Below are positions 16,785-24,976 of a stretch of 58,229 nt of DNA, one piece after another. Each line of letters begins with the position of its first letter. The first letter of the stretch is position 1. The notes under the pieces were generated by a model. The model saw only the letters and a list, made by a program, of their open reading frames with translations, made no database searches and was not told the origin of the DNA. The stretch is from assembly GCA_039028895.1 (NCBI GenBank), contig JBCCHF010000044.1, forward strand, positions 1-58,229, in the 5' to 3' direction. This DNA is from JAHDCJ01 sp039028895. Lineage in GTDB: Bacteria; Bacteroidota; Bacteroidia; Chitinophagales; Saprospiraceae. Position numbers and translations under genes: made by a program.

Positions 16785-18176
16785 TTAAGTTGTTTTTACC
16801 TTTGACTCCCAATTGGCCATCTGGGCAGTGACGAAGGAAAGTGCTTGTTCCCAGGCTTCCTCGACCTTTCTCGTATAAAGATCACCGAGCTCTTCACCTA
16901 TCGTTTCAAGAAGGATGTCTTTTACCAAGGGATAATATTCTGCTTTTACCCCGTATTTCTCATGACTTTTTCCAAGGGTTTTTAAGCCTAGCTGCAAATA
17001 CTCAGGTCTGCTAAGTGAATAGACTATACCTCCAAGCATATGGGTCAGTAACCGACCTTGGCTGACCATATCATTTTTAAATAGATTTCTTACAAAAGGC
17101 GCACGTACAAAAACTTTATCGTAAAAACGCCTTGCGAATCGTTCTTCATTTTTGAGAACATAGTCAAGAGAGGATTGAATTTCAAGATTCATATCGGTTC
17201 CTATAAAACCCCTTAATTCAACAAACTCTGACTCATAGTCTTTGCCTGCAAACTGCTTTTTGAACGTCTTTCCTATCTCGACTGTATTTTCAGGTAGGTT
17301 CTGTAGTAAGGCATTCGAGATCAGGGTTTTGGTTTTAGTTTCTTTCGTACAACCCTGGATTCTACTGGCCACATTAATAGGGTCACCGACAATAGTAAAC
17401 TGTCGATGTTTCGGGTGCCCTAAATGCCCAATAAATGCCTTTCCAAAGTTAATGCCTACACCAATTTCGAATTTAGTCTTAAAGTCTTTGAGCTCAAATC
17501 TGTTTAGTCGCTCAATGGCATATTGCATACCCAATGCTGCTCTTACTGCGTCCATCGAATTCTTTTGCCTTGAACCACCACTCGTACCAAAAATACCTAC
17601 GATTTCATCACCTACGTATTGGTAAATGATACCATTGTTCATCAGGATAGGGTCGCCCAGCACTGTATAAAACCTGTTGAGCATGTAGGCCATATCGAAG
17701 ATCATATTTTGGGAAGTGATCCTGGTGAAATCGCGCATATCACAAAACAAAATTGCAATGTTCCGCTCCTCCGCTTCACCTTCAGGGACGGTTTCTAATT
17801 GCAATTTGTTGACCTCAGCTATACTCCAAACCATTCGTTGGAGCGTTACATCGCCCTTAACGCTGCATTGGCATGCCAGACGAATGGAAGGATCCCATTT
17901 GCGAAGGTGGGAGGTGTGTTTCTCGACAGCAGTACGTTTAGACAGGTTTTGGTGTCCTTCAATGATCCGGACTCGGCAAGTTGTGCATTGCCCATTACCA
18001 CCGCATTCATGAAGATGAGGAATCTGGTTTTCGATTGAAACATCTAAAAGGGTAGCACCAGGGGCCTGAACAACAACGTTTCGATTGATGCTGGTGTAAA
18101 ATACATTGGATTGGTTAGATACTTTTTTGCTGTTTGAATCGTCAGAACTCTTGTTTAATTGGGGTTGTTCTTTCAT
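16785..18176 (-). CDS. [2Fe-2S] ferredoxin - class III nucleotidyl cyclase - globin fusion
   Basis: I place the start at the ATG at 18176, which overlaps the stop of the TetR gene in an ATGA; a longer frame reaches 18224 but would overlap TetR by 52 bp. The 463-residue protein has a plant-type [2Fe-2S] domain (about 25-118; C58, C64, C67, C102), a class III cyclase domain (about 135-320) with metal Asp146 and Asp190 and transition-state Asn268/Arg272, and a C-terminal globin (about 332-455) with Tyr352 (B10) and His405 (F8). At the purine-specifying position the usual Lys or Glu is Gln186. It should make a cyclic nucleotide in response to redox state and a heme-bound gas. Both ends of the protein are sensory. 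Confidence 0.9.
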   Translation of the reverse strand: MKEQPQLNKSSDDSNSKKVSNQSNVFYTSINRNVVVQAPGATLLDVSIENQIPHLHECGGNGQCTTCRVRIIEGHQNLSKRTAVEKHTSHLRKWDPSIRLACQCSVKGDVTLQRMVWSIAEVNKLQLETVPEGEAEERNIAILFCDMRDFTRITSQNMIFDMAYMLNRFYTVLGDPILMNNGIIYQYVGDEIVGIFGTSGGSRQKNSMDAVRAALGMQYAIERLNRFELKDFKTKFEIGVGINFGKAFIGHLGHPKHRQFTIVGDPINVASRIQGCTKETKTKTLISNALLQNLPENTVEIGKTFKKQFAGKDYESEFVELRGFIGTDMNLEIQSSLDYVLKNEERFARRFYDKVFVRAPFVRNLFKNDMVSQGRLLTHMLGGIVYSLSRPEYLQLGLKTLGKSHEKYGVKAEYYPLVKDILLETIGEELGDLYTRKVEEAWEQALSFVTAQMANWESKVKTT

Positions 18177-18775
18177 GATTGAGTTTTGGGGTTTAAGCCT
18201 TTTAATATTAATTCCAGTCCCCACTTTAATACCTCAAGTGATGACTGGTTATTTAATTTACAAACATCTTTGGTGACAATTAGCGGTTCGAGACCCATAA
18301 AGATTGTGGCAACACAAATTAGCTTATCCATTTCCGACTTTTCCAGGTTTACACCTGAATGGTTTAACGCCAATTGCATGGTTTGAACTCTCCTGGCGCC
18401 TCTCTTATTTTCAGGAGATTCTGTAGACATCACTGTGCTTAAAAATCTTCGTAGTGCAGGCTCGTTGTCAACAGAAAAGCGATTAAAATAGTCCTGGATA
18501 CCAAGAATCATTTCTTCAAAAGGGAGGTTTTTGTAGTTTTCAAAAATTGTGTTAGGATGATCAATGTTCAGATCAAGACCTGCTTCAATCGATAAAACTT
18601 CTGCACTTGAATAGTACCTGTAAATGGTAGCTCTTGACATACCCGCCTGCCGGGCAACATCATCTAGTGAAAAAGTTTTGCCCTGGTTCAGGAAATACTG
18701 GGCACCGCCCAGAATCTTATTCCTGGTTTTCAGCTTTTGATCTTTCCTTCCGGAATCCAGATAACTTTTATTCAT
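18173..18775 (-). CDS. TetR/AcrR-family transcriptional regulator
   Basis: The 200-residue protein has an N-terminal HTH (about 28-62: FSLDDVARQAGMSRATIYRY) and a helical ligand-binding C-terminus. It heads the operon with the cyclase/globin gene, to which it is coupled by a 4-base overlap. A perfect palindrome covers its start codon (18774-18791), the expected layout for autorepression. The effector is unknown; it would set the level of the cyclase. Confidence 0.9.
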   Translation of the reverse strand: MNKSYLDSGRKDQKLKTRNKILGGAQYFLNQGKTFSLDDVARQAGMSRATIYRYYSSAEVLSIEAGLDLNIDHPNTIFENYKNLPFEEMILGIQDYFNRFSVDNEPALRRFLSTVMSTESPENKRGARRVQTMQLALNHSGVNLEKSEMDKLICVATIFMGLEPLIVTKDVCKLNNQSSLEVLKWGLELILKGLNPKTQS

Positions 18776-18791
18776 GAGACAAATGTCTCAT
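18774..18791. promoter_or_regulatory. Palindromic operator over the TetR start codon
   Basis: ATGAGACA-AA-TGTCTCAT is a perfect inverted repeat with 8-bp arms and a 2-bp centre. It begins within the start codon of the TetR gene (18773-18775) and extends upstream. Size and position match TetR-family autoregulatory operators. Confidence 0.75.
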
Positions 18792-18817
18792 AAAATAACG
18801 AAAATTCAAAGACTTAC

Positions 18818-19006
18818 TTATCCATTCATCCAGCGAAGTAGTCTTTTTACCCCTATTACAATAAATACGACGATCACGATACTAATCACCAATTGAAAAG
18901 TACTAAAGAGAAATGCGACAGGACTGGTTAGAAATTTAAGGACAAAATATCCGATGGTAAGTGCAATAGCAATTAGAATGATAGAACCTGTGGTTTTTCG
19001 GGACAT
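18818..19006 (-). CDS. Small two-helix membrane protein
   Basis: The 62-residue product has two hydrophobic helices (about 8-27 and 30-52) and a basic C-terminal end (GVKRLLRWMNG). It has no recognised family. It lies on the same strand as and upstream of the TetR gene with a 42-bp gap that contains the palindrome, so it could be cotranscribed or separately controlled. Confidence 0.55.
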   Translation of the reverse strand: MSRKTTGSIILIAIALTIGYFVLKFLTSPVAFLFSTFQLVISIVIVVFIVIGVKRLLRWMNG

Positions 19007-19139
19007 GACTTTTACTTAAATATACGGAATATCCTAACCTCGTGTTTTTGATTTAAATTAACTTGATCTGGAGGTTAGATTTTAATTCCACTGGGTACTA
19101 AAGAGTGTTATTTCAATTAATACCTCTAAAACTTTAATC

Positions 19140-19613
19140 ATGAAAACGCTTAATATTTTTGCATTTCTTTTTGCTCTAGTTCTTTCTTTTAATGCTCAAG
19201 AATCCTTTGGCCAGGTTAAAACCATAAAAAAAGCTACCGTTGATATTGATCCTAGAGGCAAAACCTATCTGGATTCCATCATCGGTTACTTTGTACCACA
19301 TCAGCATCCTAACAGTACAAGACCATCGACGTCTAAACTAAATTTTCAAACAAACGCTGAATTCAAAGATGGATTTTCAATGGATCTCCCGCAAGGAGCT
19401 ACGACAAGAGAAGCTGCCGCAAATACTAAATGTTTGAACAACTTAAAACAGCTAACACTTTTTACCAGTAATGGTCAATCATTTACGTTTAACGCAGTAA
19501 CTAACCGGGCAGGAGGAACTAAGTTTGTAAGTCGTGAAACCAAATTAACCATACAGCAAGAAACCTCCGGCAAAAAAACGAGATTAGTGCTCAGGAATGC
19601 AGCTACATTCTGA
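19140..19613 (+). CDS. Secreted hypothetical protein
   Basis: The 157-residue protein has a clear signal peptide (about 1-24, ending ESFGQ) and a mature part of mixed strands without transmembrane segments. One cysteine is present (NTKCLNN). I recognise no family. It is followed by a strong terminator that separates it from the convergent peroxidase gene. Confidence 0.65.
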   Translation: MKTLNIFAFLFALVLSFNAQESFGQVKTIKKATVDIDPRGKTYLDSIIGYFVPHQHPNSTRPSTSKLNFQTNAEFKDGFSMDLPQGATTREAAANTKCLNNLKQLTLFTSNGQSFTFNAVTNRAGGTKFVSRETKLTIQQETSGKKTRLVLRNAATF

Positions 19614-19635
19614 TTGGTTTCGATTTGAATAATGA

Positions 19636-19672
19636 AAAAGGGAATGATAAATTATCCGTCATTCCCTTTTTT
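19636..19672. terminator. Bidirectional terminator between convergent genes
   Basis: AAAAGGGAATGA (19636-19647) pairs perfectly with TCATTCCCTTTT (19659-19670) around an 11-base loop, followed by further T. With the A-run at its left side it can serve both the secreted protein gene on the + strand and the peroxidase gene on the - strand. Confidence 0.85.
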
Positions 19673-19688
19673 AGTTTCAAGAATTAGG

Positions 19689-21377
19689 TTATCGATTAAC
19701 CACAATCTTTTCCCAGACAGGTTTATTATTAATAATGATTTCTGCCAGGTAAGTGCCAACTGGAAGTGTGGAAAGGTCAAACTCATTCAATCCATTTTCA
19801 ACACTTTCTAATACAATCTGGCCAGAAACAGTATACAAACGCAATGCTTCTATATTTTCAGTTGTACTGATGGTCAATTGTGAACTAGTCGGATTTGGAT
19901 AAATAGTAAGGTCAACTTCAATTTCAAAACGCACAGAAATTATTTCTGACAGCGTTTCAGTTCCATCCAGATCCATTTGTTTGAGTTGGTAGTAATTTAA
20001 ACTGGGGTATGGACTTTCGTCATAATATAGGTATGTGGTTGGATCAAGGCTATTCCCCTGGCCTTCAACAAAGGCAATTTCATCCCAACGTTGTCCATCA
20101 TCACTTCTCATGACAAAGAAACCTTCATTATCCTGTTCGGTTGCGGTTGTCCAATCAAGTCTGATCCTCTCATTGTCTTGAATACCCTCAAAACTTGTCC
20201 ACTCAATAGGTAAAAACCCGTTGATAATTACAAGGTTGCCATTGTCATCAAATGGATCTGACCATTTTTCATTCGTGTAGAGATCGGAACCCGTAAGGGT
20301 CAATAGGAATGCTTCAAGCGCATTTTTTTCATTTTGGGTTAAACCCAGGTTTTGTGGCTGTCCTCCCGGGCGTAACCTAGGGTCAAGAAGGGGCCCATTG
20401 GAAGCAGCTGGAATGGCATCATAGTGATTAATAACATCCTGAATCGTTGGAAGACTACCATCGTGCATAAGCGGGCCATTCAAGTCACCATTTGGATTGA
20501 CGAGATCTCTTAAAGATGGTGCCCTGGTGTTAGTAAGGTCCGTAATGACCGGAATATTAGCTACCCCAATGACCCCATTGTGTAAGGAATTAGGATCGAT
20601 GTCAAATTCCGGAGCTCTATGACAGCCTTGGCAGCCGGCACCTCCAGCCCCTCCGGGAGGAGCGAGGAAAAGTGCCTTGCCCATATTTTCCTGTACGGTG
20701 AAGTTGGGAAAGGGCTGGTTGATGTTATTGACCATTTCCAAGCCAGTATCAAATCTTGAATCAAATGAATGCATACTGCGAATAAACTGAGCCATTGCTA
20801 ATTGCATGCGTTGCTCAGTGATAGTAGCATCTCCATAAACAAATGTGAACAACTCTTGGTAATAGCTGAGTGCGCTCATTTTGTTAATCAAAGAATCCAG
20901 TCCCGGGTCACCTGCCTGGCCACTAAACCCCATTTCGGCATGATCCTGTATTGGCTGTGTGGTTTGCTCTTCAAGTGTTGCAGCTCTTTCGTCCCAGAAA
21001 AAATGGATTTCATCAGCGAATCTTGCGTTGACCAGCCTCATCCCATGACGACCGGTAACCCCATTTACACCCTGACTCACCAGTGTAGTATCACCAAAAG
21101 CAAATTCCTGTTTATGGCAGCTTGCACATGAAACGGTATTGTTAACTGAGAGATTTTTGTCATAAAAAAGCACTCTTCCTAGAGTAGCCCCTGCATCTGT
21201 GATTTCATTGCCAGCAGTTGTATTGTCTTTGGTAATGTAATTTGGAACCGATTGGATCGCATAATCAGGTAGGAATAATAGATCGATGAATCCAAGTCCA
21301 GATTGAGACATTGTGCTTGAAATTAAAAGGAAGCAGCAAAAGAGGATTACGGGGTTCAACGTAAGTTTTCTTTTCAT
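19689..21377 (-). CDS. Di-heme cytochrome c peroxidase family protein with T9SS tail
   Basis: The 562-residue protein has a signal peptide (about 1-25), a cytochrome c peroxidase/MauG-type module with two heme c motifs (C84-A-S-C87-H88 and C249-Q-G-C252-H253), a fibronectin-like linker region (about 385-475, with WTTATEQDNEGFFVMRS) and a type A T9SS sorting domain beginning at YPNPTSSQLTIS. The enzyme would reduce peroxide or oxidise an extracellular substrate, and the tail places it at the cell surface or outside. This is an unusual site for a class normally found in the periplasm, although T9SS-tailed versions occur in Bacteroidota. Confidence 0.88.
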   Translation of the reverse strand: MKRKLTLNPVILFCCFLLISSTMSQSGLGFIDLLFLPDYAIQSVPNYITKDNTTAGNEITDAGATLGRVLFYDKNLSVNNTVSCASCHKQEFAFGDTTLVSQGVNGVTGRHGMRLVNARFADEIHFFWDERAATLEEQTTQPIQDHAEMGFSGQAGDPGLDSLINKMSALSYYQELFTFVYGDATITEQRMQLAMAQFIRSMHSFDSRFDTGLEMVNNINQPFPNFTVQENMGKALFLAPPGGAGGAGCQGCHRAPEFDIDPNSLHNGVIGVANIPVITDLTNTRAPSLRDLVNPNGDLNGPLMHDGSLPTIQDVINHYDAIPAASNGPLLDPRLRPGGQPQNLGLTQNEKNALEAFLLTLTGSDLYTNEKWSDPFDDNGNLVIINGFLPIEWTSFEGIQDNERIRLDWTTATEQDNEGFFVMRSDDGQRWDEIAFVEGQGNSLDPTTYLYYDESPYPSLNYYQLKQMDLDGTETLSEIISVRFEIEVDLTIYPNPTSSQLTISTTENIEALRLYTVSGQIVLESVENGLNEFDLSTLPVGTYLAEIIINNKPVWEKIVVNR

Positions 21378-21523
21378 AGTTGTTTCTTCATTCAGGTTAA
21401 AGGTGAATTAGGTTCTAATAAAGACTTAGATGATACTTTTTTAAAAAACTGGCGGTGTACCCAAAATTTTTATTGTGTACATTTATGCTCGTTCAAAAAA
21501 TGTTGAATACACACTAATTAAAT

Positions 21524-22567
21524 ATGGATAAAGCCAAAGCCGTCAGACATGGAGAAGAACTGAATTGGGATAAACTTGAGATTTATCTCCGTGAGGGAAT
21601 GTCGAAGCTGGAAGGTAAGATGGAAGTGGCCCAGTTTCACGGTGGGCATGCCAACCTGACCTATTTGATAAAATTCGGAAATCGAGAGTTAGTACTACGA
21701 AGGCCGCCCTTTGGCAAAATCGCTCCCGGTGCACATGATATGAAGCGAGAATACAAAGTGTTGTCGAGATTATATGCCTACTTCCCACAAGCCCCAAGAG
21801 CCTTCTTGTTATGTGAAGATGACTCAGTCATTGGAGCGAAGTTCGTAGTTATGGAACGCCGCACTGGCGTAGTCGTCAGGTACAAAGTGCCAGAAGTGTT
21901 TAAGTCATTCGAAAACGTAGAAGAAAGATTGACCAAAGCGTTGATGAAAACAACAGCTGATTTACATAAAGTAGATGTTGATGCAGCAGGATTAAGCGAC
22001 CTCGGCCGCCCCGAGGGTTTTGTTAACCGTCAATTAGAAGGCTGGGAAAAACGATGGCACCTTTCTAAAACAGAGGAAAACCCCGATATGGACAAGGTAG
22101 TAGAATTGCTCACTGCAGATATCCCTGTACCACAGGCAGTTGCTATCATCCATAATGACATTAAACTGGATAACTGCCAGTTTCAACCAGATAACCCTGA
22201 TCAGGTAACCTCATTTTTCGATTGGGATATGACCACTCTGGGTGATCCGTTAATTGATTTTGGTTCAGCACTTAGCTATTGGCCTGATCCCAGGACCAAT
22301 CATATTAAGAATATGCCGATCATGCTGGAGGGGCCTTTTCCTCCCAAATCATTTTTGATTGAGAAGTATGGTGAATTCACAGGATTCTCAATGGAAAACA
22401 TAGATTGGTACCAGTCCTTTGCCTATTGGAAAAATGCGATCATTCTTCAGCAGTTGTACAAGCGATTTGTCGATGGCGCAACAAAAGACAAAAGAATGGA
22501 AGCCCTTGGTGACCTGGCTAAGGTGATGGGAGCGATAGCGCGCCAAATCGCAGAATCCAGAAATTAA
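21524..22567 (+). CDS. APH-type phosphotransferase family protein (ACAD10/11-like kinase domain)
   Basis: The 347-residue cytosolic protein has an aminoglycoside-phosphotransferase-like kinase fold. Catalytic residues are visible as H210-N-D212-x4-N217 and F-D233-W-D235. The opening REGMSKLEG and GHANLTYLI match the phosphotransferases associated with acyl-CoA dehydrogenases (the N-terminal part of ACAD10/11), which phosphorylate 4-hydroxy acyl-CoAs. Assignment to that substrate is inferred and not shown. It is followed by an alpha/beta hydrolase gene after 10 bp. Confidence 0.78.
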   Translation: MDKAKAVRHGEELNWDKLEIYLREGMSKLEGKMEVAQFHGGHANLTYLIKFGNRELVLRRPPFGKIAPGAHDMKREYKVLSRLYAYFPQAPRAFLLCEDDSVIGAKFVVMERRTGVVVRYKVPEVFKSFENVEERLTKALMKTTADLHKVDVDAAGLSDLGRPEGFVNRQLEGWEKRWHLSKTEENPDMDKVVELLTADIPVPQAVAIIHNDIKLDNCQFQPDNPDQVTSFFDWDMTTLGDPLIDFGSALSYWPDPRTNHIKNMPIMLEGPFPPKSFLIEKYGEFTGFSMENIDWYQSFAYWKNAIILQQLYKRFVDGATKDKRMEALGDLAKVMGAIARQIAESRN

Positions 22568-22577
22568 TGCTCATCAG

Positions 22578-23357
22578 ATGCAGCAGCGAACAGGTTTCAT
22601 ACGAATTGATTCAGCAGTATTGGCCGTAAAGCATATTATGGCCAGTTCACCAACTCCTAATGACCCAACCCTGATTTTCCTTCATGAAGGCCTGGGGTCC
22701 ATTGACCAATGGAGATCGTTCCCAGAAAAACTCGTGGAAGCAACAGGGTTGAGCGCTTACATTTATGACAGGCAGGGGTATGGAAAGTCAGTACCATTTG
22801 ACCGAAAAAGAAAACTGAATTATCTCCATAAAGAAGCTTTTGAGGTCTTGCCAGAATTAATAGCAAAACTGAAAATTGCCAATCCAATTCTTGTCGGACA
22901 TAGTGATGGCGCGACAATTGCCTTGCTTTATGCATCAAAGTTTAATCCGGTTTGTATAATTAGTGAAGCCGGGCATGTTCACCTTGAGCCATTCTGTATT
23001 GAAGGCATCAAAACCGCAGCAGCCAATAGAAAGACCATTGTTCAAAAATTGGAAAAATACCACCATGAAAAATCGGAATCCGTCTTTAGCGCTTGGGCTG
23101 ATATCTGGTTGAATGTTGAATTCAAGGATTGGAATATTGAGGATCGCTTACTCCAAATCTCTTGCCCAACTTTAATATTGCAGGGTGAAGCAGATGAGTA
23201 CGCCACTCTTAACCATCCTAACCTGATAAAAAATACAATAGGTCAGAACGCCGAATTGGCGATTATCGAAGCTGCCGGCCATAGTCCTCATTTATCCCAT
23301 TCTGCAGAAACCCTGTCTCTAATGACAAAATTTATTCAGACTTCAATAGCCGAATAA
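22578..23357 (+). CDS. Alpha/beta hydrolase
   Basis: The 259-residue protein has the alpha/beta hydrolase fold with an oxyanion HEGLGS turn (residues 36-41), nucleophile Ser109 in GHSDGA, an acid in GEADEYA and a catalytic His in AAGHSPH. It has no signal peptide and acts in the cytosol. Its substrate cannot be told. The 10-bp gap after the phosphotransferase suggests the two act on the same pathway. Confidence 0.85.
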   Translation: MQQRTGFIRIDSAVLAVKHIMASSPTPNDPTLIFLHEGLGSIDQWRSFPEKLVEATGLSAYIYDRQGYGKSVPFDRKRKLNYLHKEAFEVLPELIAKLKIANPILVGHSDGATIALLYASKFNPVCIISEAGHVHLEPFCIEGIKTAAANRKTIVQKLEKYHHEKSESVFSAWADIWLNVEFKDWNIEDRLLQISCPTLILQGEADEYATLNHPNLIKNTIGQNAELAIIEAAGHSPHLSHSAETLSLMTKFIQTSIAE

Positions 23358-23378
23358 AAGCCGCTGTATTTCTGTTGA

Positions 23379-24869
23379 TTAGCTCCTTGATCCTTTTACT
23401 GGTTTGGCTTGTTTTTTAGCGTTGACGTATTGTGCAGGTCCGGTTTGCCCTTCGAAACCAACTACTTCTCCAGCTTTATTTTCTTCAAATAACATTAAAA
23501 AGTTCAAAGGCTGAGCTACAAATGCATTGTCATATACAGGAGTAAGAATTAAAGGCGGAATACCCTGACCTGAAGCAACAAGGTTACCATCTATCATCTC
23601 AATCTTAAGTTGCCCGCCATCCTCTACATCATAAATGCCGGCGTAAGCTGTCATCTTTTTCTCAGACAATTTATATTCGGTTTCTAAAGGGTTGAAGGTT
23701 ACACCCATTCTTTCGAGCATATTAATTGCATTTGAATTACCGGGATGGATGGTCGCGGATTCTTTATAATTTTTAATGGCGTTTTCATTATCCCCTTTAG
23801 CCATGAAAGCTTCGCCAAGGCTATCGTAAACGTTATGAGATTTGGGGAAAAGTCTTACATTTTCTTCGAATATCTCAATTGCCCTATCTATATCACCATT
23901 TCCCATAAATGCATAGCCCAGTTGGTTCCATTCCCCTTCAGATGGAGCAGTATCATGACCTAGTTTTTTGGAGATCATTTTGTAGTGTGCGTTAATACCC
24001 GCAACACCATCCTTGGCAAAAACTTCCCTCATATCCACTGCATACCACGATTCGAAAATAGCTTCCAATCCGTCATAAGTGCTTCGATGGACTAGAGAAC
24101 CGTGATCTTCATCTTCCATAATATCGAAGGTCCAATTGAAGTTGTCTGGTGATTTTTCCTCAAAAATGGCCTCCAGTTTCATAGCACCACCTCGCATAAG
24201 GCCTCTTTCATTGGCCATTGTCATATAGAAGTAGTTGTCCAGATCATTATTTGCATCAAAAAAAGCGCTAGCCTTATCTACAAGGTTCTGGTCATCCCAC
24301 CACATTGATGGACTAATTGAAATGAAGGAATCAAAAGTATCATGGTATTCCAGGAATGCATAAGCCGCAAAAATGCCTCCGAATGAATGACCGACCAATG
24401 TCTTATAGTCGTTGGTATTGTACCGTTTATTAATTTGCGGGATAAGCTCTTTGGTCATAAATTCAAGCATCTTGTCTGCCTGTCCGGCATTTGGATTTTC
24501 AGCTTTGGCCGCCATGTCCTTTTCATACGGAGGAGTTAAATCTCGTGCCCTGTTGCCGGGTGTATTAGGAATGCCAACGATTATCATATTTGGCATCTTC
24601 TGCTCATTGATCAGAAATGAGACGATCCCTGAAGTATGGTGAAAGTGAAAATCTCCATCCATCAGGTACATTACGGCAACGGGAGTTCCGGATTCACTAT
24701 ACCCGGCTGGTAAGAATATATTATAAGGCCTGTCCTCGTCCAAAATTTCACTGTGAAGGGAATAAGACTTTCCTATCACAATGTCATTGCCACCTGATTG
24801 CGCCTGAGCAAATGACAGGTAACCCAGGAAAATTGTACAGCAAAAAAAGAAAGGTTTGAATTTACACAT
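23379..24869 (-). CDS. Secreted esterase (esterase D-like) with TPR and C-terminal beta domain
   Basis: The 496-residue protein has a signal peptide (1-24), an esterase D/enterochelin-esterase-like alpha/beta hydrolase domain (about 30-270) with nucleophile Ser162 in GHSFGG and MYLMDGDFHFHH near the oxyanion site, two TPR units (about 310-385) and a C-terminal beta domain (about 405-480). It is likely to cleave ester bonds of siderophores, peptides or polyphenol esters in the periplasm; the substrate is not known. It stands alone, converging on the hydrolase pair. Confidence 0.82.
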   Translation of the reverse strand: MCKFKPFFFCCTIFLGYLSFAQAQSGGNDIVIGKSYSLHSEILDEDRPYNIFLPAGYSESGTPVAVMYLMDGDFHFHHTSGIVSFLINEQKMPNMIIVGIPNTPGNRARDLTPPYEKDMAAKAENPNAGQADKMLEFMTKELIPQINKRYNTNDYKTLVGHSFGGIFAAYAFLEYHDTFDSFISISPSMWWDDQNLVDKASAFFDANNDLDNYFYMTMANERGLMRGGAMKLEAIFEEKSPDNFNWTFDIMEDEDHGSLVHRSTYDGLEAIFESWYAVDMREVFAKDGVAGINAHYKMISKKLGHDTAPSEGEWNQLGYAFMGNGDIDRAIEIFEENVRLFPKSHNVYDSLGEAFMAKGDNENAIKNYKESATIHPGNSNAINMLERMGVTFNPLETEYKLSEKKMTAYAGIYDVEDGGQLKIEMIDGNLVASGQGIPPLILTPVYDNAFVAQPLNFLMLFEENKAGEVVGFEGQTGPAQYVNAKKQAKPVKGSRS

Positions 24870-24976
24870 GGCAGATTATTTTGGATAAAGGGAATGGTAA
24901 TTCCTAAACTTAATCAAAAAATGCCATGTGTATTCAAACCTTAATGAAACATTAACATACTGTCGCTTACCTAAAT

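Noticed and set aside
18177..18224. Longer N-terminus of the cyclase
   Set aside because: It would overlap the TetR gene by 52 bp; the ATG at 18176 makes a 4-base ATGA overlap and keeps the ferredoxin domain whole.
21455..21480. Direct repeat of GTGTAC, 20 bp apart, before the phosphotransferase gene
   Set aside because: Two 6-bp copies are too short to call a regulator site.
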